NCBI RefSeq assembly: GCF_003063645.1
Contig: NZ_NESJ01000012.1
Span: 110,838-174,837, forward strand
Length of the DNA: 64,000 nucleotides
Reading direction: 5' to 3'
DNA from: Limnohabitans sp. 2KL-51
Lineage (GTDB): Bacteria; Pseudomonadota; Gammaproteobacteria; Burkholderiales; Burkholderiaceae_C
The notes under the pieces are model-generated. The model made no database searches and was not told where the DNA came from. It saw only the letters and a program-made list of their open reading frames with translations. Within the stretch, counting starts at the first letter, position 1; each line of letters begins with the position of its first letter. Made by a program: the position numbers and the translations under genes. Below are positions 52,562 to 61,470 of the stretch, piece after piece.

Positions 52562-54229
52562 TTAGAGTAATACCCGACGGAAGTCGCTGAGGATTTGACC
52601 CAGGAACGCGTTGAAGCGTGCCGCTGCGGCGCCATCGATGACGCGGTGGTCCCACGTCAAAGACAAAGGCAGCATCAGGCGGGGTACAAATTGCTTGCCG
52701 TCCCAGACGGGTTCCATGGTGCTCTTGCACACGCCCAAAATGGCTACTTCGGGCGCGTTGATGATGGGCGTGAAGTACTTGCCACCAATACCGCCGAGGC
52801 TGGAGATGGTGAAGGTCGCGCCGGTCATTTCTGCGGGGCCAAGTTTGCCTTCTCGCGCCTTCTTGGCCAATTCGCCCATTTCTTGGCTGATTTGCAGCAC
52901 GCCTTTTTTGTCGCAATCGCGGATCACGGGAACCATCAAACCGTTGGGTGTGTCGGCTGCAAAGCCGATGTGCCAGTAGTTTTTGTAGACGATGGCATCG
53001 CCGTCGAGCGAGCTGTTGAACTCGGGGTATTTCTTGAGCGCGGCCACGCAGGCCTTGATCAGGAAAGCCAGCATGGTGACCTTAACGCTTGCGTTAATTC
53101 CAGATTTCGCCGCCTTTTCGTTCTCTAGGTTGGTAGAGACGCGGAAAGCTTCGAGGTCGGTGATGTCGGCATCGTCGTGGTTGGTGACGGCCGGAATCAT
53201 GATGGCGTTGCGGAGCAGATTGGCACCGCTGATCTTCTTGATGCGGCCCATTTCCTTGCGCTCAATAGGGCCGAACTTGGCAAAGTCGACCTTGGGCCAG
53301 GGAATCAGGCCCAAAGCTGCGCCGCCACCGCCAGAAGCCGCTGGGGCTTTGGCCGCTTGCGCCTTGGTTTGGGCAGCACCCGACATGACGGCCTGGGTGA
53401 AGGCTTGCACATCGGCCTCGGTGATCCGGCCTTTGAGGCCAGAGCCTTTGACTTCTGCGAGAGGCACACCCAGCTCGCGGGCGAACTTGCGCACCGATGG
53501 CGACGCGTGTGGCAAACCCGCGGTGCTTCCACCCGGGGCGTGGGCAGGCGCTGCCACGGCAGCGGCGGCTGATGCCACAGGGGCTGGCGAGGCAGCGGGT
53601 GCCGCAGCCACAGCCGCTGCTGGTGCAGCAGCAACCGCTGCCGCCACAGGCGCAGCAACCGCCACGGTGCCTTCCAGAATGGCCAACAGGTCACCGATGT
53701 TGACCGTATCACCCACTTTGACTTTGAGCTCTTTGAGCACGCCAGCGTGTGAGGACGGGATTTCCATCGAGGCCTTGTCGGACTCTACGGTGATCAGCGA
53801 TTGCTCGGCCTTGATGGTGTCGCCAGGCTTGACCATGACTTCGATGACAGCCACGTCTTTGAAGTCGCCAATGTTGGGCACATGCACTTGCACAGGTCCT
53901 GATGCAGCAGGCGCTGCGGCAACCACGGGTGCAGCCAAAGGCGCAGGGGATGCAGCGGCGACAGGCGCGGCAGCTGGTGCCGCTGCAGCGCCAGCAGCTT
54001 CCACCACCAGCACAACCGAGCCTTGTTTGACCTTGTCACCCAGCGCCACGCGCATTTCTTTGACGACGCCAGCCGTGCTCGACGGGATTTCCATCGAGGC
54101 CTTGTCCGACTCCACCGTGATCAGCGATTGCTCGGCCTTCACGGTGTCACCCACTTTGACCATCAACTCAATGACCGTCACTTCATCGAAATCCCCGATG
54201 TCCGGGACTTGAACTTCTACCAATGCCAT
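52562..54229 (-). CDS. aceF: Dihydrolipoamide acetyltransferase (E2) with two lipoyl domains
   Basis: Core enzyme of pyruvate dehydrogenase, 555 residues. Two lipoyl domains (about 1-75 and 118-192), each with [11 protein letters not shown], are joined by Ala/Pro linkers. A peripheral-subunit-binding domain follows (SPSVRKFARELGVPLAEVKGSG, about 247-285), then the catalytic acetyltransferase domain with GKYFTPIINAPEVAILGV and the active site TWDHRVIDGA (H528, D532). Translation starts at 54229, 15 bases after the aceE stop. Together with aceE and lpdA it makes one operon in the usual order. Confidence 0.97.
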   Translation of the reverse strand: MALVEVQVPDIGDFDEVTVIELMVKVGDTVKAEQSLITVESDKASMEIPSSTAGVVKEMRVALGDKVKQGSVVLVVEAAGAAAAPAAAPVAAASPAPLAAPVVAAAPAASGPVQVHVPNIGDFKDVAVIEVMVKPGDTIKAEQSLITVESDKASMEIPSSHAGVLKELKVKVGDTVNIGDLLAILEGTVAVAAPVAAAVAAAPAAAVAAAPAASPAPVASAAAAVAAPAHAPGGSTAGLPHASPSVRKFARELGVPLAEVKGSGLKGRITEADVQAFTQAVMSGAAQTKAQAAKAPAASGGGGAALGLIPWPKVDFAKFGPIERKEMGRIKKISGANLLRNAIMIPAVTNHDDADITDLEAFRVSTNLENEKAAKSGINASVKVTMLAFLIKACVAALKKYPEFNSSLDGDAIVYKNYWHIGFAADTPNGLMVPVIRDCDKKGVLQISQEMGELAKKAREGKLGPAEMTGATFTISSLGGIGGKYFTPIINAPEVAILGVCKSTMEPVWDGKQFVPRLMLPLSLTWDHRVIDGAAAARFNAFLGQILSDFRRVLL

Positions 54230-54244
54230 GTTCGTCTCCAGTTT

Positions 54245-56974
54245 TTATGCGTACAAGGGGTTGATCTTGTCGGTTTTAATGCCGTACTTTTTGATCGCCT
54301 CAGCCACTTGGCTGACGGGCACTGCGCCGTCTTCGCTCAACGCTTTGAGGGCGGCAACCACGATGTAGTGGCGGTTGACCTCGAAGTGCTCGCGCAACTT
54401 GCTTCGGAAATCAGAGCGGCCAAAGCCGTCGGTGCCCAGCACTTTGTAGGTGCGGTCTTTCGGAATGAAAGGACGGATCTGCTCGGCATAGGCCTTCATG
54501 TAGTCGGTAGAAGCAACCACGGGGCCGCTGTGAGCTGCCAGCTGTTGGCCAACGTAAGAAACACGAGGTGTTTCCATCGGGTGCAGCATGTTGTGACGCT
54601 CAGCGTCTTGGCCGTCGCGGGTCAGTTCGTTGAAGCTTGGGCAGCTCCACACGTCGGCCTGGATGCCCCAGTCGGTCGCCAGCAAGGTTTGGGCGGCAAT
54701 CGATTCGCGCAGGATGGTGCCCGAACCCAGCAATTGCACGCGTTTTTCGCCCGCGCCGGAGGTGCCACTTGAAGCCACACCGGGCTTGCACAAATACATG
54801 CCCTTGATGATTTGCTCTTCGGTGCCGGGTGTGAGGCCAGGCATGGCGTAGTTTTCGTTCAGCAGGGTGATGTAATAAAACACGTTGTCTTGCTTCTCGA
54901 CCATGCGCTTCAAGCCATGGTGCAGGATGACGCCGACTTCGTGTGCAAAGGTGGGGTCATACGACACGCAGTTGGGGATGGTGTTGGCCATGATGTGGCT
55001 GTGACCGTCTTCGTGCTGCAAGCCTTCACCGTTCAAAGTGGTGCGGCCCGATGTGCCGCCCAGCAAGAAGCCACGCGCCTGCATGTCGCCCGCCGCCCAG
55101 GCCAAATCGCCAATGCGCTGGAAGCCGAACATCGAGTAATACACGTAGAACGGCACCATGATGCGGTTGCTGGTGGAGTAGCTGGTGGCCGCAGCAATCC
55201 AGCTCGACATGCCGCCGGCTTCGTTGATGCCTTCTTGCAAGATTTGACCGGCCTTGTCTTCCTTGTAGTACATAACCTGGTCTTTGTCGACCGGGGTGTA
55301 CTGCTGGCCTGCGGGGTTGTAAATACCGATCTGGCGGAACAGGCCCTCCATACCGAAGGTGCGGGCCTCGTCCACCAAAATAGGCACCACGCGCGGGCCT
55401 AGGGCCTGGTCGCGCAGCAGTTGCGTCAAGAAGCGCACATACGCTTGGGTCGTGGAGATTTCACGGCCTGCGGCAGTGGGCTCCATGACGGACTTGAATG
55501 TATCGAGTGACGGGACTGTGAAACTCTCATCGCTGTGGGTGCGGCGATGGGGCAAGTAGCCGCCCAGGGCCTTGCGGCGCTCGTGCAGATACTTCATTTC
55601 CGGGGTGTCGTCCGCAGGCTTGTAAAACGGAATCTTGGACAACTCGCTGTCAGGCACCGGGATGTTGAAACGGTCACGGAAGGCTTTGATGTCCTCGTCC
55701 GACAGCTTCTTGGTCTGGTGCACGTTGTTCTTGCCCTCGCCGGCTTTGCCCATGCCAAAACCTTTGACGGTCTTGATCAACAGCACGGTCGGCTGGCCTG
55801 TGTGATTCACAGCTTTGTGGAAAGCGGCATAGACCTTTTTGGAGTCATGTCCGCCGCGGCGAAGATCAAAGATTTCTTCGTCAGACATCTTGGAGACCAT
55901 TTCCAGGGTGCGTGGATCGCGACCAAAGAAATGTTTGCGCACATAGGCGCCGTCATTGGCTTTCATGGCCTGGTAGTCGCCGTCCAGCGTGTCCATCATG
56001 ATTTTCTTGAGCGCACCCTCTTTGTCGCGGGCCAGCAAAGGGTCCCAACCCGAGCCCCACAGCAGCTTGATGACATTCCAGCCCGAGCCTCGGAACTCGC
56101 CTTCAAGCTCTTGCACGATCTTGCCGTTGCCTCGCACCGGGCCGTCCAAGCGCTGCAAATTGCAGTTGACCACGAAGACCAGGTTGTCGAGGTTCTCACG
56201 GGCAGCCAAACCGATGGCGCCCAAAGATTCGACCTCGTCCATTTCGCCGTCGCCGCAGAACACCCAGACCTTGCGGTTTTCGGTGTTGGCAATGCCACGG
56301 GCGTGCAGGTACTTCAAAAAGCGCGCTTGGTAAATCGCCATCAAAGGTCCCAAGCCCATGGACACCGTGGGGAACTGCCAAAACTCGGGCATCAGCTTGG
56401 GGTGCGGGTAGCTGGACAAACCCTTGCCGTCGACCTCTTGGCGGAAGTTGAGCAACTGCTCTTCGGTCAAGCGGCCTTCAAGGTAGGCGCGGGCATAGAC
56501 GCCAGGCGATACGTGGCCTTGGATGTAGAGGCAATCACCACCGTGTTCTTTGCCAGGCTCGGCGCTCTCAGCGTGCCAGAAATGGTTGAAACCCGCACCA
56601 AACAAACTGGCCAAAGAGGCAAACGAGCCAATGTGGCCACCCAAATCACCGCCGTCTTCGGGATTGTGGCGGTTGGCCTTGACGACCATGGCCATGGCGT
56701 TCCAGCGCATGTAGGCGCGCAGGCGCTCTTCGATTTCAAGGTTGCCGGGCGAGCGCTCCTCTTCTTGCGGCTCAATGGTATTGACGTAGCCCGTGGTGGC
56801 CGAAAACGGCAAATCGATGCTGTGCTGGCGGGCTTCTTCCAGCAACTCCTCTAGCAAAAAGTGCGCGCGCGCGGGACCCGCTTTTTCAATCACGGCGGAC
56901 AGGGCGTCCATCCATTCACGCGTCTCCTGGGCGTCCTGGTCACGGCCCGATTGTTCTGGTGTTGCCGCTGTCAT
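54245..56974 (-). CDS. aceE: Pyruvate dehydrogenase E1 component, homodimeric type
   Basis: Thiamine-diphosphate enzyme that decarboxylates pyruvate and acetylates the E2 lipoyl groups. At 909 residues it is the homodimeric gammaproteobacterial/betaproteobacterial type. The TPP motif GDGEMDEVESLGAIGLAARENLDNLVFVVNCN (in two stretches) is intact; GRTTLNGEGLQHEDGHSH and the C-terminal DGFGRSDFRSKLREHFEVN are standard. First gene of the aceE-aceF-lpdA operon. A palindromic hairpin lies in the 276-base upstream gap that separates it from the divergent histidine kinase gene. No convincing PdhR-like operator was seen. Confidence 0.97.
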   Translation of the reverse strand: MTAATPEQSGRDQDAQETREWMDALSAVIEKAGPARAHFLLEELLEEARQHSIDLPFSATTGYVNTIEPQEEERSPGNLEIEERLRAYMRWNAMAMVVKANRHNPEDGGDLGGHIGSFASLASLFGAGFNHFWHAESAEPGKEHGGDCLYIQGHVSPGVYARAYLEGRLTEEQLLNFRQEVDGKGLSSYPHPKLMPEFWQFPTVSMGLGPLMAIYQARFLKYLHARGIANTENRKVWVFCGDGEMDEVESLGAIGLAARENLDNLVFVVNCNLQRLDGPVRGNGKIVQELEGEFRGSGWNVIKLLWGSGWDPLLARDKEGALKKIMMDTLDGDYQAMKANDGAYVRKHFFGRDPRTLEMVSKMSDEEIFDLRRGGHDSKKVYAAFHKAVNHTGQPTVLLIKTVKGFGMGKAGEGKNNVHQTKKLSDEDIKAFRDRFNIPVPDSELSKIPFYKPADDTPEMKYLHERRKALGGYLPHRRTHSDESFTVPSLDTFKSVMEPTAAGREISTTQAYVRFLTQLLRDQALGPRVVPILVDEARTFGMEGLFRQIGIYNPAGQQYTPVDKDQVMYYKEDKAGQILQEGINEAGGMSSWIAAATSYSTSNRIMVPFYVYYSMFGFQRIGDLAWAAGDMQARGFLLGGTSGRTTLNGEGLQHEDGHSHIMANTIPNCVSYDPTFAHEVGVILHHGLKRMVEKQDNVFYYITLLNENYAMPGLTPGTEEQIIKGMYLCKPGVASSGTSGAGEKRVQLLGSGTILRESIAAQTLLATDWGIQADVWSCPSFNELTRDGQDAERHNMLHPMETPRVSYVGQQLAAHSGPVVASTDYMKAYAEQIRPFIPKDRTYKVLGTDGFGRSDFRSKLREHFEVNRHYIVVAALKALSEDGAVPVSQVAEAIKKYGIKTDKINPLYA

Positions 56975-57082
56975 GTTTGTCTCCTGAAATGGGTGTCTAG
57001 GTTAAATAATGCCTGAATTTTCCCACGATTCCGAAATAATTTCAAATAGTGCATACATGTTTTGCATTATGAAATTATTGTA

Positions 57083-57150
57083 GGAGACCACCCCGTGGGC
57101 GATGGGCGTGGCACACGCCCTGCAAACCATCGCCCACAGGGTGGGCTCCC
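57083..57150. repeat. Long palindromic hairpin between aceE and the kinase gene
   Basis: Left arm 57083-57105 and right arm 57127-57150 pair over about 23 bases with few mismatches (core CGTGGGCGATGG with CCATCGCCCAC). A second small palindrome (GGGCGTG/CACGCCC) fills the loop. This resembles REP-type dispersed palindromes and could act as a bidirectional terminator or a cruciform. The rest of the gap (57001-57082 and 57151-57250) is AT-rich promoter-like sequence. Confidence 0.7.
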
Positions 57151-57250
57151 ACAGAAACAACATCAGCACATGAATGACAAACACAAAAGCTGCGCAGACA
57201 TTTCAGCATCTCCGGGCCAGCTCTTTAGCCTTGTCCTCTAAACTCAAGCC

Positions 57251-59749
57251 ATGGAATTGAACAAAGCAGCTTCGGTCGTGACCAAAGTCGGGCCATGGGC
57301 CTGGTGGCTGTCGTGGTGGCGCAGACAGTCGCCGAATCGGCAGGACCGTTTCGCCAACTTGGCCCCCGTGGCTGCGGTGGTGCTTTTTTTGGCAGCCATT
57401 GCCAGCGCGTTTTGGTATTTGAGGGTCGAAGAAATTGCGCGGGAACAAGAAGCCATCAAACGCGACGTGGAATACGCCCAACAGCGCCTGCGCCTGCGCT
57501 TGCTGGAGAGGCAAGAGCAAGTCATGCGCCTCGCGCGGGATGTGTCCAACAAGGAAATCCGCACCGATCAATTTTTGTTGCGCGCCGAGGCCCTGGTGCA
57601 GCAATACCCAGAATTTTTGTCATTGACCTGGATTGATGACCGCCGCCGCATCGTGGCCAACCAAAGCATTTCCAGCATCTCACCCAGTCAGCAACTGCGC
57701 GCGGGTACGGTGCTGAAAATTGGGGAAACCGAAAGCCATTTCAGTCTGGCTCGCGACCTGATGCAGCCCATTTATGGTCAGCTCGATGCCGAGGCCGACC
57801 GCGACACCCAAATGTCGGTGCTGCAGCTGCACACCCCCCTGACCAGCGACCAAGGGCGATTCAGCGGGGTGATCCTGGCCGAATACAGCATGGAAGGTCT
57901 GCTGCGCTACGGCATACCAACAGAGGTGCTGGCCAAGTACGCAGTGGCCCTGCAGGACGGCAGCAGCCGTTTATTGGCCGGTCAGGTCATTCCCGAACGC
58001 ATAGCCATGTGGTGGTTGCTGCCGGGCAGCGACAGGCGCAACAACGATTACGAGGTCCCTGTCTCCCCAGTGGGTAACGACTTGGTCCTTCGAGCGCAGG
58101 CTTGGCGCACCTCTCAAGGCTTGGTGGGCAGCGGTCTATTTTGGCTGGTCAACGTGCTCAGCGGGATGACCGCTTGGATGCTGATCGGCAATTGGCGTCA
58201 CACCCGCAGACGACTGCAGGCGCAAAAAGCCCTGGTGGCCGAGACCAATTTCCGCCGCGCCATGGAGAACTCCATGCTCACAGGCATGCGCGCCTTGGAC
58301 TTGCGGGGCCGCATCACCTACGTCAACCCCGCCTTTTGCCAGATGACGGGCTGGAACGAGGCCGATTTGGTCGGTGCTGTGGCGCCCTTTCCTTATTGGC
58401 CCGACCAAGACCGCGAGTTGCTCATGAAGCGGCTGGAAGAAGAAATCAGTGGCCAGCACTCGGCAGGTGGTTTTCAAGTGCGCGTCAAACGCAAAAACGG
58501 CCAGTTGTTTGATTCACGCATGTACGTTTCACCCCTGATCGATGCCACGGGCAAACAAACCGGCTGGATGACTTCGATGACCGACATCACCGAGCCCAAC
58601 CGGATTCGCGAGCAACTGGCCAGCTCGCACGAGCGCTTCACCATCGTGCTCGAAGCCCTCGACGCATCGGTCTCGGTGGCCCCGCTGGGCAGCCAAGAAT
58701 TGCTCTTTGCCAACAAACTCTACCGGCTTTGGTTTGGACAGAACACCGAAGGCCATTTGCGCCTGGTTCAGGAGGCGGGTGCCTACAGCGGCGAGCAAGC
58801 ATCCGAAGATGTCGATGACTTGGCGGGATTGCCCACCGAAAGCCTGACGGTTGCCTCCCCAGGCAACGCAGAGATATTTTTGCCCGATCTGGGCAAGTGG
58901 CTGGAAGTGCGCTCGCGCTACATCAACTGGGCCGACGGTCGTCTGGCGCAAATGGTGATCGCCAGCGACATCACGCCGCGCCGCCAGGCCGAAGAGTTGG
59001 CCGAGCAACAAGCTGAACGCGCCCAGAACGCCAGCCGTCTGATCACCATGGGCGAGATGGCGTCCAGCGTGGCGCACGAGCTGAACCAGCCGCTGACGGC
59101 GATCAGCAATTACTGCAGCGGCATGATTTCACGCATCAAAACACAGCAAGTCAATGAAGAAGACCTGTTGGCGGCCCTGGACAAAACGGCCCGTCAGGCC
59201 CAGCGTGCGGGGCAAATCATTTTGCGCATCCGCAGTTTTGTAAAACGCAGCGAGCCCAACCGCACGCTGTCCGACGTTTCGGCCATGGTCAACGAATCGC
59301 TGGAGCTGGCCGAAATCGAGATGCGCCGGCGCAACGTGCGCCTGACCCACCATGTGGCCGCCCGCCTGCCCCAGCTGATGGTGGACCCGATCTTGATTGA
59401 GCAGGTGCTGATTAACCTCATGAAGAACGCGGCCGAATCCATCGACAGCGCCCAGCGCCCCTCAGGGCAGCGCCAGGTCGAATTGCGCATCGTGCCCAAA
59501 CAACTTGGCCAGCAATCGGTGGTCGAGTTCTCGGTAAGTGACACCGGGCAGGGCTTGCCCGTCGAAGACACCGAGCGGGTCTACGAGGCGTTTTTCTCGA
59601 CCAAAGTGGAGGGCATGGGCATTGGCCTGAATTTATGCCGAAGCATCATCGAATCTCACCAGGGCAGGATCACTTCAGAGAACCTCTACAATTCGGCCGA
59701 AGTGACAGGATGTCGATTTTCCTTCTGGATACCGGTAGAAACCGACTGA
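57251..59749 (+). CDS. Membrane sensor histidine kinase with PAS domains
   Basis: An 832-residue sensor of the FixL/DctB type. Transmembrane helix 1 (about 35-57, VAAVVLFLAAIASAFWYL) is followed by a coiled stretch and a periplasmic sensor domain, then helix 2 (about 297-318, GLFWLVNVLSGMTAWMLIGNW). The cytoplasmic part has a PAS domain (FRRAMENSMLTGMRALDLRG, from about 336), a second PAS-like region (about 455-575), the phospho-acceptor box SVAHELNQPLTAISNY with H609, and an ATPase domain with LINLMKNAAESID and GQGLPVEDTERVYEAFFSTK. The response regulator gene follows after 28 bases. The signal is unknown; location next to pyruvate dehydrogenase suggests carbon sensing at most. Confidence 0.92.
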   Translation: MELNKAASVVTKVGPWAWWLSWWRRQSPNRQDRFANLAPVAAVVLFLAAIASAFWYLRVEEIAREQEAIKRDVEYAQQRLRLRLLERQEQVMRLARDVSNKEIRTDQFLLRAEALVQQYPEFLSLTWIDDRRRIVANQSISSISPSQQLRAGTVLKIGETESHFSLARDLMQPIYGQLDAEADRDTQMSVLQLHTPLTSDQGRFSGVILAEYSMEGLLRYGIPTEVLAKYAVALQDGSSRLLAGQVIPERIAMWWLLPGSDRRNNDYEVPVSPVGNDLVLRAQAWRTSQGLVGSGLFWLVNVLSGMTAWMLIGNWRHTRRRLQAQKALVAETNFRRAMENSMLTGMRALDLRGRITYVNPAFCQMTGWNEADLVGAVAPFPYWPDQDRELLMKRLEEEISGQHSAGGFQVRVKRKNGQLFDSRMYVSPLIDATGKQTGWMTSMTDITEPNRIREQLASSHERFTIVLEALDASVSVAPLGSQELLFANKLYRLWFGQNTEGHLRLVQEAGAYSGEQASEDVDDLAGLPTESLTVASPGNAEIFLPDLGKWLEVRSRYINWADGRLAQMVIASDITPRRQAEELAEQQAERAQNASRLITMGEMASSVAHELNQPLTAISNYCSGMISRIKTQQVNEEDLLAALDKTARQAQRAGQIILRIRSFVKRSEPNRTLSDVSAMVNESLELAEIEMRRRNVRLTHHVAARLPQLMVDPILIEQVLINLMKNAAESIDSAQRPSGQRQVELRIVPKQLGQQSVVEFSVSDTGQGLPVEDTERVYEAFFSTKVEGMGIGLNLCRSIIESHQGRITSENLYNSAEVTGCRFSFWIPVETD

Positions 59750-59777
59750 TCACACAACAAACCACTGGGGTAAACGA

Positions 59778-60404
59778 ATGAGTTTGATACCGAAAAAAGG
59801 CACGGTTTATGTTGTCGATGACGACGAAGCAGTGCGTGATTCCTTGCAGTGGTTGCTCGAAGGCAAGGATTACCGGGTGCGTTGTTTTGACAGTGCCGAG
59901 TCTTTTATCAGCCGATACGACCCGCGTGAAGTGGCCTGCCTCATCGCCGACATCCGCATGGGTGGCATGACCGGACTGGAATTGCAAGACCGTCTGATCG
60001 AGCGCAAATCCCCATTGCCCATCGTGTTCATCACTGGCCATGGCGACGTGCCCATGGCGGTAACGACCATGAAAAAAGGCGCAATGGACTTCATCCAGAA
60101 ACCTTTCAAGGAACAAGAATTGCTGGGCCTGGTCGAGCGCATGCTGGACGAAGCCCGCGAGGCGTTTGCAGGCTTCCAACAAGCCGCCAGCCGCGATGCC
60201 CTGCTGTCCAAACTGACAGGTCGCGAAGCCCAGGTGCTCGAACGGATCGTCGCAGGCCGATTGAACAAGCAGATCGCCGACGATCTGGGCATCAGCATCA
60301 AGACGGTTGAAGCGCACCGCGCCAACATCATGGAAAAGCTCAATGCCAACACCGTGGCCGATTTGCTCAAGATCGCGCTGGGGCAAAACGCACCCAAGGC
60401 CTGA
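59778..60404 (+). CDS. FixJ/NarL-family response regulator
   Basis: A 208-residue two-domain regulator: a receiver domain (about 8-125) with acidic cluster DDDEAVRD, phospho-acceptor D58 in CLIADIRMGGMTG and conserved lysine in FIQKPFKEQEL, then a LuxR-type helix-turn-helix (LTGREAQVLERIVAGRLNKQIADDLGISIKTVEAHR in two stretches, about 145-190). It is the cognate partner of the upstream kinase. The pair resembles FixLJ/TtrSR/DctBD-like arrangements, but target genes cannot be named from sequence. A hairpin terminator follows. Confidence 0.95.
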   Translation: MSLIPKKGTVYVVDDDEAVRDSLQWLLEGKDYRVRCFDSAESFISRYDPREVACLIADIRMGGMTGLELQDRLIERKSPLPIVFITGHGDVPMAVTTMKKGAMDFIQKPFKEQELLGLVERMLDEAREAFAGFQQAASRDALLSKLTGREAQVLERIVAGRLNKQIADDLGISIKTVEAHRANIMEKLNANTVADLLKIALGQNAPKA

Positions 60405-60422
60405 TCCATCCACACCCGACTG

Positions 60423-60448
60423 AAACGCCCGCACCCGCCGGGCGTTTT
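60423..60448 (+). terminator. Rho-independent terminator after the response regulator
   Basis: AAACGCCC and GGGCGTTTT arms with a nine-base loop, followed by GCATTTTT. It lies 19 bases after the regulator stop and separates the two-component operon from folD. Confidence 0.85.
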
Positions 60449-60481
60449 GCATTTTTCCTCTGACCCTTTGATACCTCACAC

Positions 60482-61333
60482 ATGACCGCCCAATTGATTG
60501 ACGGCAACCAGCTCTCCAAACAACTGCGCACCGAAGTCACCGCCCGTGCCCAAGCCCTCAAAGTCAAGGGCGTGACGCCAGGTCTGGCCGTGGTGCTGGT
60601 GGGTGACAACCCGGCCAGCCAGGTTTATGTGCGCAACAAGGTCAAGGCCTGCGAAGACAGCGGCCTGCACTCGGTGCTGGAGAAGTACGAAGCAACCCTG
60701 ACCGAAGCCGACCTGCTGGCCCGCGTCGAAGCGCTCAACAATGACCCCAGCATCCACGGCATCCTGGTGCAACTGCCTTTGCCCGCACACATCGACGCAC
60801 AAAAGGTGATCGAAGCCATCAGCCCCGCCAAAGACGTGGACGGCTTTCACATCGCGAGCGCCGGGGCCTTGATGACCGGCATGCCTGGTTTTTGGCCTTG
60901 CACACCCTATGGCTGCATGAAGATGCTCGACAGCATTGCCTACGACCTGCGCGGCAAACACGCTGTGGTCATTGGCCGCAGCAACATTGTGGGTAAACCC
61001 ATGGCGCTGATGCTTTTGCAAAAGAACGCCACAGTGACGATTTGCCACAGCGCCACCCCCGACCTGAAGGCCATGACACTGCAAGCCGACGTGATCGTGG
61101 CCGCCGTGGGCAAGCGCAATGTGCTCACAGCCGACATGGTCAAGCCTGGCGCGGTGGTGCTGGACGTGGGCATGAACCGCAACGCCGAAGGCAAGCTCTG
61201 CGGCGACGTGGACTTTGAAGGCGTGAAACAAGTCGCCAGCCACATCACCCCGGTGCCCGGCGGCGTCGGCCCCATGACCATCACCATGCTGCTGGTCAAC
61301 ACCCTTGAAGCAGCCGAACGCGCCTCCAAGTGA
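60482..61333 (+). CDS. folD: Methylenetetrahydrofolate dehydrogenase/cyclohydrolase
   Basis: Bifunctional one-carbon enzyme that interconverts 5,10-methylene-, methenyl- and 10-formyl-tetrahydrofolate with NADP. At 283 residues it has normal length. Marks are [45 protein letters not shown], the nucleotide loop [16 protein letters not shown] and the end [14 protein letters not shown] (here [16 protein letters not shown]). The start at 60482 gives the canonical MTAQLIDG. Stand-alone housekeeping gene followed by a short tandem repeat. Confidence 0.97.
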   Translation: MTAQLIDGNQLSKQLRTEVTARAQALKVKGVTPGLAVVLVGDNPASQVYVRNKVKACEDSGLHSVLEKYEATLTEADLLARVEALNNDPSIHGILVQLPLPAHIDAQKVIEAISPAKDVDGFHIASAGALMTGMPGFWPCTPYGCMKMLDSIAYDLRGKHAVVIGRSNIVGKPMALMLLQKNATVTICHSATPDLKAMTLQADVIVAAVGKRNVLTADMVKPGAVVLDVGMNRNAEGKLCGDVDFEGVKQVASHITPVPGGVGPMTITMLLVNTLEAAERASK

Positions 61334-61360
61334 GCTGTCATGCAAGGCTTGAATACCTCT

Positions 61361-61430
61361 CTGTCATCCCGGGCATTTTTTCTGTCATCCAAGGCATTTT
61401 TTCTGTCATCCCGGTCTTGACCCGGGAACC
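61361..61430. repeat. Three-unit 21-bp tandem repeat ending in a palindrome
   Basis: CTGTCATCCCGGGCATTTTT is followed by CTGTCATCCAAGGCATTTTT and then CTGTCATCCCGGTCTTGACC with CCCGGGTCAAGACCGGG-type symmetry. The third unit matches a dispersed repeat (TGTCATCCCGG..TTGA.CCGGG) that I know from many proteobacterial intergenic regions. It lies between folD and prlC. Confidence 0.75.
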
Positions 61431-61470
61431 ATCTCCCCCTCATCCTTGACCGACCACCCTAGGACCCCCC

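Noticed and set aside
51125..54212. Long plus-strand open frames opposite lpdA and aceF (481 and 406 codons)
   Set aside because: They mirror the lipoyl and catalytic domain codons of known genes, consist of low-complexity Ala/Ser/Thr runs and have no independent family signal or ribosome site.
55535..56854. A 439-codon plus-strand frame opposite aceE
   Set aside because: It is fully antisense to a conserved essential gene, without motifs.
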